From Nitzschia sp. pyKryTriq1 (taxonomy: Eukaryota > Bacillariophyta > Bacillariophyceae > Bacillariales > Bacillariaceae): DNA of 64,000 bases. The DNA is taken from positions 1,490,501 through 1,554,500 of the forward strand of contig OY101125.1 of NCBI GenBank assembly GCA_956465555.1, in the 5' to 3' direction. Both the position numbers and the translations under genes were made by a program. The notes below the pieces were generated by a model. It saw only the letters and a list, made by a program, of their open reading frames with translations, did not search any database and was not told the DNA's origin. Each line of letters begins with the position of its first letter. Position 1 is the first letter of the stretch. This document shows, piece by piece, positions 57,186-64,000 of this stretch.

Positions 57186-58245
57186 GGTTGTTGATCGTTT
57201 CGAAGTTGTTGGAAGTACTACTTTTATTTTTGTGACCCCGGCCGCCGCCGCAAGCAAGTTGATTTAGTCCTCTGCGCCTTCGGGAAGAAGTTGTTCTTTC
57301 GTAAGCGCTGCTGCTCCGGGTTAACACCGTTCTCATACCACTTTGTGACTATTGCATTGCTGTAGATTTGAACGATGGATGGCGACGCCGTTCTCATACC
57401 ACTTTGTCACTATCGCATTGCTGTAGATTTGAACGATGGATTACGCAAAACAACAAGTTTCCTGATATCGTACAGTTCGCGAATGATCAGACATCACGTG
57501 AACAGCCTTCGCAAAAAACCTAACCGGTAGAACAGGCGACTACGGTTGAATTCACTACTGCTATTTAACTCCGCACTATTTTTAAATAGCCATATCCGGT
57601 GGGCACTTTTGAATTGCCAAGCCGCAGTGGTATTGTTGTTCAATATTTTGAAAAGCCCTTTCCGGGGGGCTTTTTTCAATTGTCAAGCCGCAGTGGTATT
57701 GTTGTTCAATCATTGATATAAATTCTAAAGTTCTTCCGGGCATATTCAGGGATTAATGGATTTCATCGACCATTCTATTCGTGAATGAAATAATATAATG
57801 TCGAAGCAAAGGTCTTCGCATGTTTCTGTTCAATCTATCAAAAGATGAGCTTGAAGTTCGTTGCTTCGTGTTTGTCTCAGGTTTACTCTTCGGATTTTAT
57901 CTTTTCGGTTCGCGACCATCTCACAAAATCCCGAAGCACCGACGTCAACTTCTGCCTTTGTCTTGGATTCTGGATCGTTCAAAGCTACAGACATCTAGTA
58001 CAAAATAGACATGTTCTCATGCTGATGAATTTGGATTCTAGTTCCTTCAAAATGAGAGACAAATCAGTTCATTTTGCATTGCTGGTTCGTTCAAAGCTAC
58101 AGGCATCTAGTACAAAACGGCCGTGTTCGCATACTGATTCATTTCGTGCACCATCAATCCAAATGAATCTCATAAAAATCGATACCAAGCAACTATTTCC
58201 TAGCCAACAATAAAAGCTCTGAAACCACCACCAGAACCCTCCACC
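57186..58245. promoter_or_regulatory. Shared divergent promoter region with three tandem duplications
   Basis: About 1.06 kb between the start codons of the divergent pair. It contains three independent two-copy tandem duplications. One at 57327-57444 has a 61-bp period and unit CCGTTCTCATACCACTTTGT. The second at about 57600-57712 has a 66-bp period and unit CAAGCCGCAGTGGTATTGTT. The third at about 57976-58140 has a 112-bp period and unit CGTTCAAAGCTACAG followed by CATCTAGTACAAAA. Function as a bidirectional promoter is inferred from position. Confidence 0.55.
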
Positions 58246-59451
58246 ATGAAGCTCTTTCTGCTTGTCGCCCTCAGCAGCCTCTCTTCTCTTTTGCAACCAG
58301 CAGCAGGCGCTCACATTACCCCGTCCGACTCCGAAATTGAGCAATTCGAGCTTACGAATGCCACACCCCCTACCACCTGGAATATTAAACCCGGAGAAGA
58401 GTTGGGGTTAAATACCATTTCCATTGGTTATAACCAGGCGGTCCGAAGCAAATATGATTCCTTCAGCATCACAATCGATCGAGAACATTGTACTACTCCT
58501 AATGGGATAAACGACGTTGCATCCCTCCTGACCACCTCCACAGGCACTTTCGCTGCGACTGCTGGTAAGTCCATAGATGAATCTTCATGGATATGGCCTG
58601 GGTGTTTGGCGATTCAACCAATGCTGTACTAAAACCTCCTCCTTTGGTTATTGTTCCTTTTTGTCGTCCGGCGCCCGGTAGCCGGTACCCTGGATGTCAC
58701 CTTCAAAAACCAAAACGCCCTCGGAGCCAACTTTCCCATCATTACCCCCGGAACCTTCTTCTGCTTCACCGCCCACCTCAAGGTTGGCACTACTGGCACT
58801 ACTATTGAGACACATCAAAAGACATGGTCTTGGGTGGTTACTGCCAATGCCCAGGGTACAAAATCCTCTGAGGCGAAGACCGTTTCAGATGGTGTCTTGC
58901 AAGTCTGGAATAATGGAGATGATGCTGCAAGTGCGGCGGGAGAAGTTACTCGTGCGGTCGAATCGATCACCATCACCTCTGTAGCTCCAGACACCATCTA
59001 CTTCAACCAGAACGTAATTGTCGTTGTGGCTGGAACCCCCCCAACTGGATATGACCCATGGTACTTCAAGATTACTCGTATTCAGCTTTTTGACGTCATC
59101 GACCCCACAATCGAATACACATCCATACCAGAGTACTTCCCTAATAATGGATTCCACAGAGGTATGACCCGAGCCTCCTTCAAAATGCCCTGGGCGGCCT
59201 ACCTCGCGGCAATCCAAAATACTCCGGACATCACTATCGTGGCAACTGTCGACTGGAACATGTACGACCCCAACAGACGCCTCCGTCGTTTGGATCAATC
59301 ATCGAACAACGAGGAGCCAACTGAAGGTACTGTCGAGGTTAGTGGCACGTATGCCCTTGCTCCTCTTGATACCGCTGGAGGCGGACTCACGCTCACCCTT
59401 GTCCCCGCCATGGGTATGGCGGCGGCCGGAGCTGCTGCCCTTCTCCTCTAA
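58246..59451 (+). CDS. Secreted, probably GPI-anchored protein, member B of a divergent pair
   Basis: Two exons: 58246-58564 and 58682-59451. The lengths 319 and 770 nt sum to 363 codons with stop, giving 362 residues; donor GTAAGT, acceptor CCGGTAG. It has a signal peptide (MKLFLLVALSSLSSLLQPAA) and TTWNIKPGEELGLNTISIGY, comparable to TWNIEESGINTVAIDF in member A. Beta-rich segments follow (FPIITPGTFFCFTAHLKVGT, AVESITITSVAPDTIYFNQN). ITIVATVDWNMYDPNRRLRR parallels LELTVSVEWSM...GRRQLL in A. The end is LTLVPAMGMAAAGAAALLL, a GPI-type tail. The intron sits at the same place and phase as intron 2 of A. The two genes are probably an inverted duplication that has diverged. No catalytic residues recognised; a surface location is inferred. 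Confidence 0.8.
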
Positions 59452-60394
59452 GCGGCCAAGAAAACTTTGTGTGTTCCGCCTACAACTATACTACTATATT
59501 ACTACCAGTGGACATGGCTGGCGTAATACTCTACTGTGACATCCAGCAAGCGAGACTGATGATGTGCGGTGATAATATCTGCCCGCCCCGTCCCAGGCCA
59601 ATCGGAAATCAGGACTACATTCTATTATACATACATACATATACATTGAAACAGACCCAAAAGAAGCAAACGCGCAACAGAAAAGGAAACGATAAGAAAC
59701 AAGCCCCCGAAAACACCACAAGAAAGGCCCGAGCATTGGTGGCAGCGGTTCGAGACTTTCGCATGTATGCAAAACAAACAAATAATCAATGAATAATCAT
59801 AGTAGGCACCAGTGAGGAACGAACCTTTTCTACGACGACGACGACTCAATCACTCTTTTCCTTCGGAGCAGCATGGCGAAAGGCCTCGTATCTTTTCTTT
59901 GATTGCCCAAAATAGCGATGATACCGTACAGTCGTCTCATCATGATGATGACAATGGCAATGGATGTATAAAATAAAACCGAGCACGGGACGCGATGGAT
60001 GAATCATCATCATCATCATCATCATCATCACTACCGCGGTATCATCATCGATACAATAAGAGGCGCATGGCAGCGCAGCCGCCAGAGAACTCTACGATGA
60101 GCCGCTAATACGCGCCTTGTGCAGTGTACGGTTGCAGGTATGATACCTGGTAAACGTAGACAGTACCACACCGGTCGAAGCACCGCCAGGGTACAGTACC
60201 ATAGTAATACCGCATAAGCTGATCGAAGCTTGAGCTTGTGACAAAGGGCAGGGCTTGGGCTTGTACCCAGTCGGTACTCGTACAAGAAGTACAGCACGCG
60301 TCGCACGATTACAATAAAAACGTTGTTATTATTAGATGTATGCATTGTTCGCAGCTATCTTCGCTATTACTATTACGCACTATCACCACTCCCC
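59452..60394. other. Intergenic between convergent genes
   Basis: A (TCA)n run at 60004-60029 and many GTAC words. Frames at 59469-59849 show no domain. No RNA gene recognised. Confidence 0.5.
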
Positions 60395-61408
60395 CTACAT
60401 ATCATCATGGTTGAGAAAGGTCGACATGATATCATCTGCCATATCAGCAGGCATCGACGAGAACAATAGGCTGCTGCTGTGAGCAGCAGCAGTACCACCA
60501 GCAGCAGCATTGTTATTGTTGTGACCTTTACCACCACCCGCCGCCGTATTCCCCGAAATGGCACCATGATGATGATGCCGCCTCAAAGGCACCGGCTCGT
60601 AATCCATAATAGGCGTGTTGCCGATCATCATCATGATGGCTTCTTCTTCTTCTGGTTCCATCATCTCGATCGTCCTCGAAGAATGATCACCAGCATCCTC
60701 AGCATCAAGATCATCATCGCTCAGATCCAAGGCGACGAGCGTCTGCAGAACCTGCAAGGGTTGTTCTTCCTTATTCTTCGAGGAGATCATTATTGGACTA
60801 CTATTCGTCGTGGTGGTGCTGCTGCTACTGGTCCTCTCGTCTTTATTATTCTTGTTGGTCGTGATGGTGGTGCTGGACGCCGATTCTTCTTCAGCACTTC
60901 TTGTTTCTTCTCCTCCCTCCCGACGATCGCTTCTTCTTCTTCTTCTTGCTGGTATCACTATTAGGGACGGCTGCATGATGATTGCGGCTCCGCCTCCGGC
61001 TGCGGCTAGTCGACGAGCATCATCAGACTTATGCTGCTGCTGCGAGATCTTCCTCTTGATGAAAGCTTGTTGTTCGTCTACTTGTCCTTCTTGCTGTGTT
61101 GCCGTCGATGGCGTTTCAAGCAGTAGAGCAGTTGGTGGCTGGACGAGAGGAGGAAGAACGCCAGTAGGAGTATTTTTGTTGTCGGCAAACCCGATTTTCT
61201 GGTGGTGGTAATGGTGGTGGTGGTGATGGCTGCTTTTTGGACTCACGGCCGCCGACAAAGAAGAATAATTCGCTGCCTTGTTGAGATCATTATCGGAAGA
61301 AGAAGAATGGGAGCGCGGCCTCATTGTCTTGTCGTTATGGCCGTGGCCGTGGCTATGGTTGTGGCTATGGTTGTGGCTATGGTTGTGGCCGTGGCTATGG
61401 CTGTCGAG

Positions 61409-61441
<33 letters not shown>

Positions 61442-62451
61442 GCTGTTGGCCGCCCGCTTGATAAATCGGCATTTGCCAGGCTTGCCGCGCTCCAGATGAT
61501 CATGAGTACAAGAACCCTTGTGAGATCCTGTCGATATTGCTTTGAATCCATACTGATCATGATGATGCGTCGGTCGTCCATTCAATTTATTTATATGAAA
61601 AGGGGGAGCAGCATCAGAGGAAGAAGAATATGGAGAAGAAAGAAAGGGCGGAGGAGAAATAAGAAGCAAGAAGAAGAAGTTGTGAGTGTACTAGTACCGG
61701 TAGTAGTAGTGTTTCGGCCGCCCGCCTGAGAAAATGTGCACGACGACTTACCATATTTACTACGGTATGATCGGTGCGGTCGCCCGAAGAATTCATAGAA
61801 GAGACAACACAGCAACAACAAGAGACGATTAGTACCACACTTGTAAAGGGATGATCAAAACAACAAGAATGACCGCATCATCATGATTATCATCATCACG
61901 ATCATCACGATCATCATCATGATCATCGACTGTTCGTTGTTACATTGGCGTTGGAACGACTTGTAATGCTTCTGGCCGTGAAAGTATTTGGGCAGCACGT
62001 GCGAGGTGAATGCTGCTCTATCAAAGACCTTGAATGATCGGCCCTCGTGCTGCCAAGAGACAATGTTCGTGAAGCCGCATCGCCCAGCGTCATTTAGCAT
62101 ATCATGAAGTTGCCAAGGAAAAAGGGGTATTCCGGTGGGAGCTGTACTAAAAGTTCCGTCTTCCACGTTGTGGTTGTCGTCGTCGTCGTCGTTATGTGGC
62201 GGTGGGGGGCTCGTTGGAACAATGTGGTCGACTCTCCTTGTGGTGACGGTGGGTGAGATTCTTGCTGTTGAACAAGCGAATGCCTTCTCACTTTCATCGC
62301 TGCCGGTATTTCTTCTGTCGAAATACTGATTGAATGGAGGGTTCAATCGTTGCTCCGTTCGTCGTTGTTCAGCACGGTCAAGACTTGCGTCGTCGTCGTC
62401 AGTGCTGGTAGTACCAGCAGTACTGCTGTTGTTCGACGAGGAGATATTCAT
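60395..62451 (-). CDS. HSF-type DNA-binding protein, copy 3, with an irregular exon junction
   Basis: The first exon (reverse from 62451) encodes a Ser/Asn/Asp-rich start and most of an HSF domain: TGIPLFPWQLHDMLNDAGRC, IVSWQHEGRSFKVFDRAAFT and LPKYFHGQKHYKSFQRQ, ending near 61944. The second block (60395 to about 61552) continues with YGFKAISTGSHKGSCTHDHL and ERGKPGKCRFIKR. A long tail follows with His, Gln, Asn and Ser runs and the ending MPADMADDIMSTFLNHDD. Copy 2 has the same plan. The only GT near the expected donor (GTAACA after 61944, phase 1) does not match the phase-0 acceptor CAG|TAT at 61552, and no other AG in the pyrimidine-rich stretch restores frame. The gene may be frameshifted, use a non-standard splice site or carry a sequence error. 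Family certain, integrity uncertain. Confidence 0.8.
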
Positions 62452-64000
62452 TCTAGTAACAGAAGAGCACGAAGGAGGAGGATCTCTTGTTCGATTACTG
62501 CGTTTTGTTGTTCAACGTCGTTTTGATCAGGAATGGCGATGTTTTGTCAATGATAATAATATGGTATAATAGTGCCGAATTAATAATTTGTGAGGCTGCA
62601 ACACTTCTTTTGCTCATACAGCACTGGTACTACCACCCCGATGTCCTTCCTCTTCTTCTCGCAGTTAGGACTTCAACCTCGGAGCAAAAACTCCGGCAAC
62701 ACGATAGATTTGGAATGAGGTGAGCTGGCGTGTGCGACCGAACGAGAAGTCCGCCGTACAACCAAAATTGATATTTGCGGAAAAACTAAACAATCTACAG
62801 ATGTACAGTATTGTACAGGTTCTCGTAGTCTACCACTACCTGGTACTCTCTCTCTCTCTAACCTACCAGTACCTGTACTCTCTCTACCGGTACTCAAATA
62901 GTCTACCGGTACCCGTACCGGTACCGGTACTACTACCGTACTACTACCGGTAGAGAGGAGTTGCTGTAGTAGTGTACCAAAGCGTTAGTAATCTCACTTC
63001 AGTATCTCATTACTACTACTACTAATACTACGGCGTAATAGATTGCGGTCGGAATAATAGGACCGAATCAGAAGCTTGAGGGTTCGGCTTCGACGGGAAA
63101 GATAAATAATAGTGAGATAGTAGACCGATTAGATAAACACAACAATAGCCAGACATCATCGTGGTCTTGCTTGCGAGCTGACCTCGGAAGTTTACGCATG
63201 GAAAGACGAACTTGTCTGAATTTTTGTTCCTTACTACTGGGTTCTCATTTTCAAACGTTATATGGTATAACACGTCGATTCTGTAAACGAATTGGATGGA
63301 CGCAACTTCAATTCTTATCATTAAGTGCTATGCCTCTAGTACAATCGAAATACCACCACATCTTTCTTAAGAACGACAAAACAGGACCCTCTACTAGTAG
63401 TGATTATGATAATTCTCCGAAGAAATCAGATCGTCTCCTCATTATTTACCACTATCTCCACGACGGGGAGGGCGGGTACTATTGTACCTCTACTACGCTA
63501 CCGGTACTGTTCCGGTTCCGTATTGTACATTACAGCATATTCTTTCGGTACGTACCGTACCGTACAGTACACTCGTACCGCAGTCACAAAACCCAAACTC
63601 TCAAGCTATTACTTTAGCTACCTAGTTCAATCTACTACGAGTAGAGGGCAGCGAGAATAGGCTGATGGAACGGTCGTTGGTTGCTCCAGATTATTCGTAG
63701 TAGAAGAAGTCTGATATTCACTCACTCGTTGGTGCTGTCTACTAGAGCTAGAGTGGGCCGTCCTTGGTGTTTCGAAATTTTCTTAATAGTAGTATAGGCA
63801 GTACTAAATAGTACTACTAGTAGTACAGGTACACCAAGAATTCGTTGTTGCGCTGCCACTGGTTCTCACGATATTTGACTACATGAATATTATCAAGTAG
63901 CGTGCCCCCTAGTAGGAGCAGTTATTGTCATTCTTGTTGTTGTTGTTGTTCCTCGTCTCCTCATGACGAAGGACAAGAGAGAAATGTCGTCATGATTTCT
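62452..64000. other. Intergenic, palindrome-rich, no supported gene
   Basis: The segment 62820-62960 is a dense cluster of ACCTGGTAC, TCTCTCTC and GTACCGGTAC words. TAC/TAG runs continue to the window end, and a (GTT)n run is at 63929-63945. Plus-strand frames at 63171-63660 show no domain. Confidence 0.5.

Overview
This window looks like nuclear DNA of a diatom, most likely pennate. The case rests on several features together. There is a PSTAIRE-type CDKA, and three heat shock factor genes lie in 21 kb. A secreted protein carries PTPAPT/AKPTPAP linkers. One plastid precursor has a SAF-type motif. Copia-type retrotransposons are present, introns have GTAAGT donors, and coding regions are full of triplet repeats. 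The species cannot be named from the sequence alone. Intergenic DNA is rich in TAG/TAC triplet runs and short ACCGGT/GTAC palindromes.

Layout. 1-546: truncated CDKA-like kinase (-). 4413-8729: a small secreted protein gene whose coding sequence is interrupted by 25 tandemly related introns separated by 24 exons of exactly 3 nt. This is the most unusual object in the window. 9011-9690: degenerate Copia fragment. 10445-11773: unknown protein (-). 12406-13118: thioredoxin-fold protein (+). 13711-14448: U1-C-like snRNP protein with a WW domain and no zinc ligands (-). 14827-15930: nested retroelement debris. 16560-17504: unknown (-). 19246-20091: SnoaL/NTF2-like protein (-). 20295-22879: young Copia-type element with LTRs that read as identical and an in-frame gag-RNase H fusion. 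23188-26554: P2-type ATPase (-). 29614-30543: Cys-rich secreted protein (+). 30750-32904: pepsin-like protease with polyQ and a frameshift (-). 33542-35248: PRMT-like methyltransferase with thylakoid-lumen targeting signals (+). 36866-40497: M11-type metalloprotease (+). 41232-42657, 50715-52207 and 60395-62451: three HSF genes (all -). 44120-49678: multi-membrane protein with EGF, LNR and two periplasmic-binding-protein domains (+). 53330-53911: unknown (+). 55981-57185 (-) and 58246-59451 (+): divergent pair of related secreted, possibly GPI-anchored proteins.

Many products are secretory, membrane or cell-surface proteins. The HSFs are the transcription regulators, and the U1-C-like protein is a splicing factor. 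No operon-like organisation is expected or seen. The main candidate for an undescribed system is the 4.4-8.7 kb gene. Each 3-nt exon is a complete codon in phase 0, all 24 have the form NNT, and any subset can be skipped without losing frame. The encoded residues fall between two cysteines of a secreted protein. Exon junctions reported here were checked only by splice-site consensus and by frame and length arithmetic; none has transcript support.
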